From Alphaproteobacteria bacterium (GTDB taxonomy: Bacteria > Pseudomonadota > Alphaproteobacteria > Caulobacterales > Hyphomonadaceae), in the NCBI GenBank assembly GCA_018830285.1, contig JAHJSB010000006.1, positions 38,356-102,355 on the forward strand: DNA of 64,000 nt, in the 5' to 3' direction. Position 1 is the stretch's first letter. Each line of letters opens with the position of its first letter. The translations under genes were made by a program, and so were the position numbers. This document shows positions 27,666 to 35,119 of the stretch, one piece after another. The notes below the pieces were generated by a model. It made no database searches and was not told the origin of the DNA. It saw only the letters and a program-made list of their open reading frames with translations.

Positions 27666-28632
27666 GGGCGGTCTCGCCTGATGGCACCTGCGCCACCGGA
27701 TATGACATCGCGACGTCACAGCGTTCATACCGCTTGCCATGGGAATCCAGAATGTCTGGATCATGGGTGAAGCCCAGCTTTTCGTAGAGGTGGATGGCGG
27801 CTGCGCATTTGCGATTGGTCAGCAGGTAGAGGCTGGCCATTTCCATCTGTCGTGCGCGTCCAAGAGCGGCGGCTAGAAGGAACTCGCCTGACTTGCGCCC
27901 GCGCGCCGATTTCAGCACGCCCATCTTGGTGAGTTCGAACCGGCCGTCCCCCATGGGCATGAGGGCGCAGGTGCCGACAATGCCAAGGCCACCAGTCGAG
28001 ACGAACAGGACAGCTCCGCCTTTGTCCACGATTAGCTCGCGCGGGTGGGACAGGATTTCGCGATCAGGGGCTTCCAGCGTGAACATCTCGCTGATCCATT
28101 CCTCGTTGATCGAATAGAATGCGCCTGCAAGGTCGTCAGAAAATTCCACGATGGCGTGACCATCCGTGGCCCGCTCAGACAGGGACTTTTCATCGAAGGC
28201 GGCTTCGATCCGCGCGATCTGGTCAAGCAGGCTGGTATCGGGCCCGGCCGCAAGTTCTTCTGCAGCGCGGGCGACATGGGGCCAGACGTCCCGCTTCATG
28301 CGGGCGACTGCCGCGGCGCCCTCCGTGGTCAGTGAAATGGATTTCTGACGGCGGTCGATTTCCGACACGGTCGTCTCGGCCAGGCCCATGTCCACGAGCC
28401 CGACCAGGCTGCGCGTGACGGCGGGCTGGCTGACACCCAGGGCCGAAACGGCCTCGCTGACCGTCAGCGGTCCATACCGGTCGAGGGCCGCGAGCAAAGG
28501 GAAGTGGCTTGGCTGGGTGACAAAGCAGTTCTGTTCGAAAATCTGCGCCGCATCCGCTTGCAGCCGTTCAGCCAGCCGTTTCAGGCGGCTACCCAGGGCG
28601 AGATATCCAAGGTCTTGCAGAATGTCGGGCAT
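27655..28632 (-). CDS. MarR-type regulator fused to GNAT acetyltransferase
   Basis: The 325-residue two-domain protein has an N-terminal winged-helix MarR domain at about residues 1-145, with a recognition region LTVSEAVSALGVSQPAVTRSLVGLVDMGL and a wing VSEIDRRQKSISLT. A C-terminal GNAT domain at about 165-315 shows the acetyl-CoA loop region MGVLKSARGRKSGEFLLAAAL and YEKLGF. Such fusions are known; substrates are mostly uncharacterised. The ATG at 28632 follows GGGAG. A 22-bp near-palindrome overlaps its promoter, implying autorepression. Confidence 0.88.
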   Translation of the reverse strand: MPDILQDLGYLALGSRLKRLAERLQADAAQIFEQNCFVTQPSHFPLLAALDRYGPLTVSEAVSALGVSQPAVTRSLVGLVDMGLAETTVSEIDRRQKSISLTTEGAAAVARMKRDVWPHVARAAEELAAGPDTSLLDQIARIEAAFDEKSLSERATDGHAIVEFSDDLAGAFYSINEEWISEMFTLEAPDREILSHPRELIVDKGGAVLFVSTGGLGIVGTCALMPMGDGRFELTKMGVLKSARGRKSGEFLLAAALGRARQMEMASLYLLTNRKCAAAIHLYEKLGFTHDPDILDSHGKRYERCDVAMSYPVAQVPSGETAPIA

Positions 28633-28646
28633 GGCGCGCTCCCAAA

Positions 28647-28668
28647 TATACATAACATGCTATGTATA
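28647..28668. promoter_or_regulatory. MarR-type palindromic operator
   Basis: This 22-bp palindrome has outer 8-bp arms TATACATA/TATGTATA and a centre matching except at one symmetric pair (20 of 22 bases symmetric). It lies 15 bp before the MarR-GNAT start and overlaps the predicted -10 box. The length and symmetry fit MarR-family dimer binding sites. Confidence 0.75.
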
Positions 28669-28684
28669 ACTGTTTTCCTGTCAA
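28657..28684 (-). promoter_or_regulatory. Promoter of the MarR-GNAT gene
   Basis: On the minus strand TTGACA (plus 28679-28684) and TAGCAT (28657-28662) are separated by 16 bp. The -10 box sits inside the palindromic operator, so bound regulator would block RNA polymerase. Confidence 0.55.
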
Positions 28685-28754
28685 TATGCCTTCGGGAAAA
28701 TTCGGTCGCGCAGCCTTAAGGCCTTTCATCTGCGGCACACGTCACCTATATAGA

Positions 28755-29048
28755 ACTTGTCTTCGGACTATGGCGATAAACGTACGTGTAATAAGCGGTT
28801 CGGACCCGGGGGCGGTACCCGGCGACTCCACCACAAGCAGGTTCAGGCACTTCAGCGCCTGTTTCTGACGGGGTCGAAATAGGATCGACGGACGTCTAAA
28901 GACGATACTTTCGCTCGTATGAGCCCCGTTAGAAGCTCACATCAACATAGTTGCAAATGACAACTCTGCTGAAGGTCAACTGCTCGCAGCGTAGCTGTAC
29001 GTAGTTAACCGAATTAACTCCTAAGGATTCAGCTCCTTAGGCGGGGCC
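28755..29048 (+). ncRNA. ssrA: Two-piece (circularly permuted) tmRNA
   Basis: tmRNA rescues stalled ribosomes and adds a degradation tag. The acceptor part comes first and ends in CCA at 28831-28833. Its T-arm has stem CCGGG/CCCGG with loop GGCGGTA, and the acceptor strand is CGACTCC. A 36-nt spacer follows, then the coding part begins at 28870 with GGGGTCG, which pairs with the acceptor strand (7 bp, one G-U) as required of a permuted alphaproteobacterial tmRNA. The tag frame at 28953-28994 encodes ANDNSAEGQLLAA. The mature ends are estimated; a TATATA at 28747-28752 may be the -10 box. Confidence 0.9.
28953..28994 (+). other. tmRNA proteolysis tag reading frame (ANDNSAEGQLLAA)
   Basis: Thirteen sense codons and TAG encode ANDNSAEGQLLAA, giving AANDNSAEGQLLAA with the alanine carried by tmRNA itself. 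The AND start and LLAA end are the parts recognised by SspB and ClpX respectively. The middle (SAEGQL) differs from the FAEEFAV found in many alphaproteobacterial tags. Confidence 0.9.
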
Positions 29049-29049
29049 C

Positions 29050-29083
29050 GGAGGCGCCTGGCAACAGAAGCCTCCACTTTTAT
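29050..29083 (+). terminator. Intrinsic terminator of ssrA
   Basis: The stem GGAGGC (29050-29055) and GCCTCC (29070-29075) with a 14-nt loop is followed by ACTTTTAT. It ends 4 bp before the converging M20 hydrolase gene. Confidence 0.75.
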
Positions 29084-29086
29084 CCC

Positions 29087-30514
29087 CTATTTGCGGTAAT
29101 CGAGCGGCGGGTCACGATCACCCAGCAGTGACGTGTATTCGTAATCCTCTCCGCGTGCGGCATCGAATTCGGCGCGGGCGGCCTGGCGCAGTTTCGGGTT
29201 TTCGTAGAGCTCGATCGCCGCGAGCGTCAGAGTCTTGGCAGCAACCTGTGCGCCCTTGTAGCCAATCGACATGCCGCTGGCGGCAACGGCCTGCCAGCTA
29301 TGGGCAGCGGTGCCGGGCACCCATGTTGCCGCGCGCAGGCCAACGGTCGGCACGGCGTAAGACACATCACCCACATCCGTTGATCCATACCCAAGCGAGA
29401 CCTCGAACGGCTGCACCTCTTTCTCACTGCCCAGCGGCAGGTCGGGCTTGGTAAAGCTCTTGTAGATTTCCTCGGCGAACGCCTCTTCCTCGGCAGTGTA
29501 GTCCACGCCGCCGACCTGTCGCAGCTTGCTATCCATCATCTTCGCCAGCGCTTCGTTGACCAGAAGCGGATTGTTGCCGTGGATCACTTCCCACTCGACA
29601 CGAGTCCCGGTGCCCATCGCCGCGCCGCGCGCCGCGTCTTCCATGCGTGCCCAGATCTCCTCGACGCCTTCGGCGCTGGGGTGACGCGCATAATAGAAGA
29701 CTTCCGCAAAGTCCGGCACCACGTTCGGGGCGATGCCGCCCGATGTGATGACATAGTGGATGCGCGCATCCTGGGGCACGTGCTCGCGCATCATGTTGAC
29801 CATGTAGTTGAACGACTCGACGCCATCGAGGGCCGAGCGCCCGCGTTCCGGCGCGCCGGCGGCATGGGCGGACACGCCGTAGAAGCGGAACTTGGCGGAG
29901 CGATTGGCGAGCGAGGTTTGCGCGGCGGCGGAGTTCTGGTCATCGCCATGCCAGTGCAGGGCAATGTCGACATCATTGAACAGGCCTTCGCGCACCATGT
30001 AGACCTTGCCGCTTCCGCCTTCTTCGGCGGGCGTGCCATACAGGCGTACGGTGCCGGGCGTGCCGGTCTGTTCCAGCCAGTCACGGATCGCGAGCGCGGC
30101 GCCGACCGAGCCCGCTCCGAACAGGTTGTGTCCGCAGGCATGGCCGGCATGCTTGCCCTCAATCGGGGCGCGGCTGGCGCTGGCATCCTGGTTGATGCCG
30201 GGCAGGGCATCGAACTCAGCGAGGATGGCAACAACCGGGCCGCCCGAGCCGTAGCTGGCGACGAAGGCCGTCGGGATGCCAGCCACACCGGCTTCGACCG
30301 TGAAACCTGCCTCGCTCAGTTTCGATTGCAGCAGGCCGGAGGATTTCTCTTCCTGGTAGCCGACCTCGGCCCAATCCCAGATTTGCCGGGCCATGGCCGC
30401 GGTCTCGTCATAGCGCGCGTCGATACTGTCGAGCACGGCCTTGTCACTCGGCGTCTGGGCATGGACGCAGGCGGTGAGGGCAAGGGCGGCAAGACTGGTC
30501 GTGATGAGGCGCAT
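29087..30514 (-). CDS. Exported M20-family amidohydrolase (AbgB-like), probable lipoprotein
   Basis: The 475-residue product begins with a signal ending in LTAC, a plausible lipobox, so it is likely anchored in the periplasm. The catalytic domain is of the M20D/amidohydrolase type: GHACGHNLFGAG, RLYGTPAEEGGSGK and ALHWHGDDQNSA contain the metal ligands. The sequence around LSYGSTDVGDVSYAVPTVGLRAATW resembles AbgB, which hydrolyses p-aminobenzoyl-glutamate. The ATG at 30514 follows GGAGA at proper spacing. It lies 88 bp downstream of the amino-acid permease on the same strand, suggesting hydrolysis of an amino-acid conjugate followed by uptake (inference). Confidence 0.88.
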   Translation of the reverse strand: MRLITTSLAALALTACVHAQTPSDKAVLDSIDARYDETAAMARQIWDWAEVGYQEEKSSGLLQSKLSEAGFTVEAGVAGIPTAFVASYGSGGPVVAILAEFDALPGINQDASASRAPIEGKHAGHACGHNLFGAGSVGAALAIRDWLEQTGTPGTVRLYGTPAEEGGSGKVYMVREGLFNDVDIALHWHGDDQNSAAAQTSLANRSAKFRFYGVSAHAAGAPERGRSALDGVESFNYMVNMMREHVPQDARIHYVITSGGIAPNVVPDFAEVFYYARHPSAEGVEEIWARMEDAARGAAMGTGTRVEWEVIHGNNPLLVNEALAKMMDSKLRQVGGVDYTAEEEAFAEEIYKSFTKPDLPLGSEKEVQPFEVSLGYGSTDVGDVSYAVPTVGLRAATWVPGTAAHSWQAVAASGMSIGYKGAQVAAKTLTLAAIELYENPKLRQAARAEFDAARGEDYEYTSLLGDRDPPLDYRK

Positions 30515-30602
30515 GAAGGGTCTCCGGAGTGTGTGAGGTTTCCCGTAGACTGCATCAAGGCGCCATGCCGAACAAGGCATGCCGCAAGGAGCGCTCCGCA
30601 TG

Positions 30603-32186
30603 TCAGTCGATCGGCGGCACGGGTTGGGGTGGGACGTCCGGATCGAGTTCGTGAACTTCCACAGAGCCGTGCCCGAGATGGCTGTGGTCCCGGCTGTACA
30701 GGAAATAGATGAGCAGGCCGATGGCGCCCCAAACCGGCAGTACCATCTTCGCGACGAAGGGCAGGTTGAGGTAGAGGCCCACGCAACCGAGTGCCGCGAT
30801 GGGGGCAATGATCCAGATAAGCGGTGTGCGGAAAGGCCGGTGGCGTTCCGGGTCGGTCTTCCGCAAGATCATGACGGCCAGCGCCACCATGAAGAAGGCG
30901 AACAGCGTGCCCGAATTGGAGATGTCGGCCAGCTGGCCGACCGGGAAGAACGCACCCGCAATAGCGACGACGATGCCGGTGAAAATGGTCATCTTCCAGG
31001 GCGTGCGGTATTTCGGGTGAACATCGGCCAGGCTTTCAGGCAGCAGGCCGTCGCGGGCCATGACGAAAAAGATGCGCGTCTGGCCGTAGATCATCATCAG
31101 GATAACCGAGGGCAGGGCGATCGAGGCGGCCAGGCCGACAAGGTTGCCAATCAGTGGAAAATTGATCCGCCGCAGCGTTTCGGCGAGAGCTTCCTTGGAA
31201 CAGACGATGGGCGCTTCGCCAAGTCCCGACAACTCGGCACAGCGATTGGCGAAGGCCACGCCGTCCGGCGACAGGACCATGCCGGCGGCATCGCGCACCG
31301 GCTGTGCGCCGACGGTTCCGACCACGCCGGCGGCGACAAGGAGGTAGAATATGGTGCAAATTCCCAATGACCCGATCAGCCCGATGGGCACATTGCGTTG
31401 CGGGTTCTTGGTTTCCTCTGCAGCGGTCGAGACTGCGTCGAAGCCGACATAGGCAAAGAAGATCGACGCGGCTGCACCGATCACCCCCAATCCATCATGC
31501 CCGAGTATCCCTGTTGGCAGGAGGGGCGTGAAATTTTCTCCCTTCAGCAATGGCATGCTGAGAACGATGAACGCTGTCAGCGCCACGATCTTGATCGCCA
31601 CGAGGACGGCATTGACCGAAGCGCTTTCGCTCGTACCGAGAACCAGGAGCCAGGTCACAGCCCCGGCGACCAGGATGGCGGGCAGGTTGATCACGCCATG
31701 GCTGAAATCGACCGTCGGCATGAAGCCGTTGAGGCCCCAGGCCGGGCCGCTGTTCAGGAACTCGGGTAATCCGAGCCCTGTCGTATGCGCGATCAGTCCC
31801 ATCACGTAGCCCGACCAGCCAACGCAGACAGCCGAGGCGGCGACGGCGTATTCGAGGATCAGGGCCCAGCCGACCATCCAGGCGAGCAGTTCGCCCATGA
31901 CGGCGTAGGTATAAGTGTAGGCCGAGCCCGAAACCGGAACCATGGAGGCCAGTTCGGAATAGCAGAGCGCGGCAACGGCGCAGACGAACCCGGCAATCAT
32001 GAACGAGAACATCATCCCGGGCCCGGCCTTCTGCGCGGCAGCAGCCGTCAACACGAATATGCCCGTGCCGATAATCGCCCCGATGCCCAGCATGGTCAGC
32101 TGGAAAGCGCCCAATGAACGATGTAGTGATTTTTTCTCAGCCGTGGCCAGGATGGCGTCGAGCGATTTCACCCGGTCGAAAATCAT
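30603..32186 (-). CDS. APC-superfamily (cationic amino-acid transporter-like) permease
   Basis: The 527-residue protein has about 12-14 membrane segments. The family signature GIGAIIGTGIFVLTAAAAQKAGPG is near residue 30, with PVSGSAYTYTYAVMGELLAWMVGWALILEY and FFAYVGFDAVSTAAEETKNPQRNVP, the latter diagnostic of CAT/YhdG-type members. It likely imports amino acids by proton symport; the exact substrate is not visible. A Met at 32219 would add 11 residues. It sits between a PLP-dependent lyase and an exported amidohydrolase, all on the minus strand. Confidence 0.92.
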   Translation of the reverse strand: MIFDRVKSLDAILATAEKKSLHRSLGAFQLTMLGIGAIIGTGIFVLTAAAAQKAGPGMMFSFMIAGFVCAVAALCYSELASMVPVSGSAYTYTYAVMGELLAWMVGWALILEYAVAASAVCVGWSGYVMGLIAHTTGLGLPEFLNSGPAWGLNGFMPTVDFSHGVINLPAILVAGAVTWLLVLGTSESASVNAVLVAIKIVALTAFIVLSMPLLKGENFTPLLPTGILGHDGLGVIGAAASIFFAYVGFDAVSTAAEETKNPQRNVPIGLIGSLGICTIFYLLVAAGVVGTVGAQPVRDAAGMVLSPDGVAFANRCAELSGLGEAPIVCSKEALAETLRRINFPLIGNLVGLAASIALPSVILMMIYGQTRIFFVMARDGLLPESLADVHPKYRTPWKMTIFTGIVVAIAGAFFPVGQLADISNSGTLFAFFMVALAVMILRKTDPERHRPFRTPLIWIIAPIAALGCVGLYLNLPFVAKMVLPVWGAIGLLIYFLYSRDHSHLGHGSVEVHELDPDVPPQPVPPID

Positions 32187-32292
32187 GTCTGGAAAACTTT
32201 CCGGCGGAATGCCTCTCACCGGAGAATAGAGCCAATGTGCGACCGCACAAGATCGATTCTTTCGGCGTCAGGTTTCGGTCGCTGGCCTCGCG

Positions 32293-33531
32293 TCAGCTAT
32301 AGCGCGCTTCAACCTTTGGTCCGGCGAGGCCGCCGGCGACAGTGGCCACACTGGCTTCGAGGTCTGCAAGATAGTCGTCGACGACATCGGCATGCTTGGG
32401 CGACAGCATCAGGTGTAGGCTGGGCGGCTCCTTGGTGACCGAGGTAAACCAGCCGCGCCGGTAGATTTCGCCATAGATCGCGAAGGCGTGATGGTTCGGG
32501 TGCCGGAAGGCAACGAGGCCGAGCATCGGATTGCCGAGGATTTCAAAGCCGATCCGTTTGACGCCTTCCTCGATCCGCTGGCGCGTTTCGCAGACAAGGC
32601 CCTGTTTCTCGCGATAGCCCGCGACACCCAGCGTGTTCATCACCGCCCAGGCCGCAGAGATTGCGCCGCCCGGACGCGTGCCGGCGAGGGTCGGCGTCTT
32701 CATCGGCGCGCCTGACCAGCCTGCCATGTCGAAGGGCATGTACTGGTAGATCTCCTCGGAGCGGAACAGCACGGTCGAGGCACCCTTGGCGCAATAGCCA
32801 TATTTGTGCAGGTCGGCGCTCATCGAATGGACCTGCGGCACCTCGAAATCGAAGGGTGGCACCGGCACGCCGTTCATGCGGGCGAATGGCGCGAAATAGC
32901 CGCCGACGCAGGCATCGACATGCAGCCAGACATTCTTCTTCGCAGCGACGTCGCCAAGCGCGGCAATCGGGTCGATGATCCCATGCGGGAAGCTGGGCGC
33001 CGAGCCGACCATCATGATCGTTGACGCATCGCAGGCTTCGCCCATCGCAGCCGGATCGGCTTCATAGGAGCCGTCCGTCTTCAAGGGCACCCGGCGGATC
33101 GCGATATCCATCAGGTGCGCCGCCTTGTCGAAGGCGAGATGGGCCGACTGGGCGAGCACGATATTGGCGCCCTCGCGGGGCGTGCCATTGGCGCGGGCGT
33201 AATCGCGCGCCGTCTTGATCGCCATCGTGATCGAATCGGTACCGCCGGAGGTCATTGCGCCGGTCGCGCCGTCCGGCCCGTGCAACAGGTCGAGGCCCAT
33301 GCCGATGACCTCCTTCTCCATCTGAGCCAGGCTCGGGAAGGCGAGGGGACCGAGCCCGTTCTCGGCCATGTAGAGTCCATAGGCCTCATGCTGGACGTGG
33401 GAAACGTCTTCACCGGCATTGAAGACATAGACCGCCGTGCGACCGTCGCGCCAGGCCGCGTCGCCGCCACCGCGCGCAATCATTTCGGCGCGGACATCGC
33501 GCCACTCAAGGCCTGCCTGTGGCATCTTCAT
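32293..33531 (-). CDS. PLP-dependent decarboxylase/lyase, sphingosine-1-phosphate lyase-like
   Basis: The 412-residue fold-type I PLP enzyme belongs to the group II decarboxylase/sphingosine-phosphate lyase branch. Characteristic features are GAMTSGGTDSITMAIKTAR, LHVDACVGGYFAPF (Asp contacting the PLP nitrogen) and SADLHKYGYCAKG with the Schiff-base Lys243. It is shorter than amino-acid decarboxylases and closest in pattern to S1P lyases, but bacterial members of this branch have varied substrates. The ATG at 33531 has AGGAG upstream. It is the first gene of the lyase-permease-amidohydrolase group. Confidence 0.85.
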   Translation of the reverse strand: MKMPQAGLEWRDVRAEMIARGGGDAAWRDGRTAVYVFNAGEDVSHVQHEAYGLYMAENGLGPLAFPSLAQMEKEVIGMGLDLLHGPDGATGAMTSGGTDSITMAIKTARDYARANGTPREGANIVLAQSAHLAFDKAAHLMDIAIRRVPLKTDGSYEADPAAMGEACDASTIMMVGSAPSFPHGIIDPIAALGDVAAKKNVWLHVDACVGGYFAPFARMNGVPVPPFDFEVPQVHSMSADLHKYGYCAKGASTVLFRSEEIYQYMPFDMAGWSGAPMKTPTLAGTRPGGAISAAWAVMNTLGVAGYREKQGLVCETRQRIEEGVKRIGFEILGNPMLGLVAFRHPNHHAFAIYGEIYRRGWFTSVTKEPPSLHLMLSPKHADVVDDYLADLEASVATVAGGLAGPKVEARYS

Positions 33532-33680
33532 TGTTCGTCTTCTCCTGCAAGTCCTTCGTCCGGCCCTCAAGCCTATGCGCCGCCACCGGCCTTGGCCAGT
33601 GCGGAAAGGACCCGCCCGTCGAGGCAACCTAGTGCGCCATCCCGCGTTGATGTGGCCTTAACCAAGAATGGAGGCTCATC

Positions 33681-33842
33681 ATGACAGGCAAGCCAACGGA
33701 AAAACAAAACGTCCCCGAAGAGGTGCGGGAAATTCGCCCCTCGGGTCCCGAAAACATGGAAAATCCGCCAGAGGAATGGGACGAGGTTGACGAGGAAAGC
33801 GACGAGTCCTTTCCGGCGAGCGACCCGCCGGGTAATTACTGA
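33681..33842 (+). CDS. Small acidic protein with DESFPASDPP motif
   Basis: This 53-residue, highly acidic protein is preceded by a strong GGAGG (33670-33674) 6 nt before its ATG. The C-terminal half has the motif EVDEESDESFPASDPPGNY; the core DESFPASDPP recurs in small hypothetical proteins of many proteobacteria, from my recollection of the family. There is no signal peptide or membrane segment. It is probably intrinsically disordered and the function is unknown. It is divergent from the lyase gene. Confidence 0.8.
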   Translation: MTGKPTEKQNVPEEVREIRPSGPENMENPPEEWDEVDEESDESFPASDPPGNY

Positions 33843-34111
33843 CCCTGCCAAACGCAGGTCGCCGGCACATCAAGAGCCTCTGCTCAAGTTGACCGAGTCG
33901 CGCGTGGCGTTGGTGAGCGATAATGACGGCCAGCTGCGCGGGCCCAGCTGGCGGGATGATTACAGGCTCAGGGAATCCCCTCTCCACCGCCGCGATTGCG
34001 CGAGTGCTGCTTTTTTCCTCGCCTGCCGTGCGAAGCCCGTTGCGGGGGAATGGGACCGGGCATAGTGTACAAGAAGTTACCAACATCAGGATTGAGGGCG
34101 ATACAGCGAAC

Positions 34112-34579
34112 ATGACGGATTACATCGGATATGACGCGCTCACCCAGGCGGCCATGCGCGGCGTCGTTCGCGAATCGCTCAAGCGCGCGCTCGCCAATGG
34201 CGGCCTGCCCGGCGATCACCATTTCTACATCACGTTTCGCACCAAGGCGCCGGGCGTGAAGGTCGCCGATTACCTGACCGAGCGCTTCCCCGAAGACATG
34301 ACGATTGTCGTGCAGCACCAGTTTTGGGACCTCGAAGTGAACGAGGGCCATTTCGAGATCATCCTGAAATTCTCAGGCGTGCCACAGCACCTGTTCGTAC
34401 CCTATGCCGCCATCACGCGTTTCGTCGATCCATCCGTGAATTTCGGCCTGACCTTCGAGAATACGAACAAGGATGCGGAGGTCATTGCACCGGCCGCCAC
34501 TTTCGAAGCGACGGCGCAGGATACCGCACCTGCCGATGCCAGTACGGTCGTGAATCTCGACGCCTTCCGGCGCAAATAG
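34112..34579 (+). CDS. sspB: SspB, ClpXP adaptor protein (alpha type)
   Basis: The 155-residue product matches alphaproteobacterial SspB: YDALTQAAMRGVVRESLKRALANGGLPGDHHFYITFRTKAPGV, LTERFPEDMTIVVQHQFWDLEV and FSGVPQHLFVPYAAITRFVDPSVNFGLTF form the dimeric substrate-binding fold. A linker and a short C-terminal tail (VVNLDAFRRK) resemble the ClpX-docking peptide. It tethers tmRNA-tagged proteins to ClpXP. The ATG at 34112 is used; longer in-frame extensions lack similarity. The ssrA gene is about 5 kb away. Confidence 0.95.
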   Translation: MTDYIGYDALTQAAMRGVVRESLKRALANGGLPGDHHFYITFRTKAPGVKVADYLTERFPEDMTIVVQHQFWDLEVNEGHFEIILKFSGVPQHLFVPYAAITRFVDPSVNFGLTFENTNKDAEVIAPAATFEATAQDTAPADASTVVNLDAFRRK

Positions 34580-34591
34580 GCCGCCGGGATC

Positions 34592-35047
34592 TTGGCAGAG
34601 ACCGACAAGCCCCGCATCAGCGACGCTGAAATGCTGGCCCGCTTCCAGGGCTCGAAGAAACGGCCGCCCTGTTCCGATACGCTCGGCATGACGCTGGCTG
34701 AAGTCGAACAGGATGCGATGCGAATTCGCATGGATTTTGACGTGCCGCAGATGTTCGCCAATCCCACCGGCGCGGTGCAGGGCGGCTTCATCTCCGCCAT
34801 GCTGGACGAGGCGATGAGCACCTGTGTCATCATCGCGTCGAACGTGACGATGACCGCGCCGACGCTGGAAATGAAGACCAGCTTCCTGCGCCGCTTGATG
34901 CCGGGCCCGGCCTATGTCGAGGCACGCATCCTGAAGCTCGGCAGGTCTGCCGCCTTCATGGAAGCCGAGTGCTTCGGGCCAGATGGGGAACTGGTCGCAA
35001 AGGCGACAGCTACCGCCATCCCGATGCCATTCAAGCGGCTGGGCTGA
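34592..35047 (+). CDS. PaaI-family hotdog thioesterase
   Basis: The 151-residue hotdog-fold protein has the PaaI/thioesterase signature PTGAVQGGFISAMLDEAMSTC (around residues 60-80) and the strand LEMKTSFLRRLMPGPAYVEARILKLGRSAAFMEAE. It probably hydrolyses an acyl-CoA; the substrate is unknown. The start is TTG 34592 after GGGATC, 12 bp beyond sspB; an internal ATG at 34631 is possible. It is followed 72 bp later by a cytochrome P450. Confidence 0.82.
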   Translation: MAETDKPRISDAEMLARFQGSKKRPPCSDTLGMTLAEVEQDAMRIRMDFDVPQMFANPTGAVQGGFISAMLDEAMSTCVIIASNVTMTAPTLEMKTSFLRRLMPGPAYVEARILKLGRSAAFMEAECFGPDGELVAKATATAIPMPFKRLG

Positions 35048-35119
35048 CGCAACGGCATCCGCGTCAGTTTCCCTGAGGTGTGGTAGTCTCCGGAAAACAA
35101 GAATTCCAGGAGGAATCAG

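Noticed and set aside
28834..29048. tmRNA as a one-piece molecule
   Set aside because: The CCA-ending acceptor strand lies upstream of the coding part and pairs with its 5' end, which requires the permuted two-piece form.
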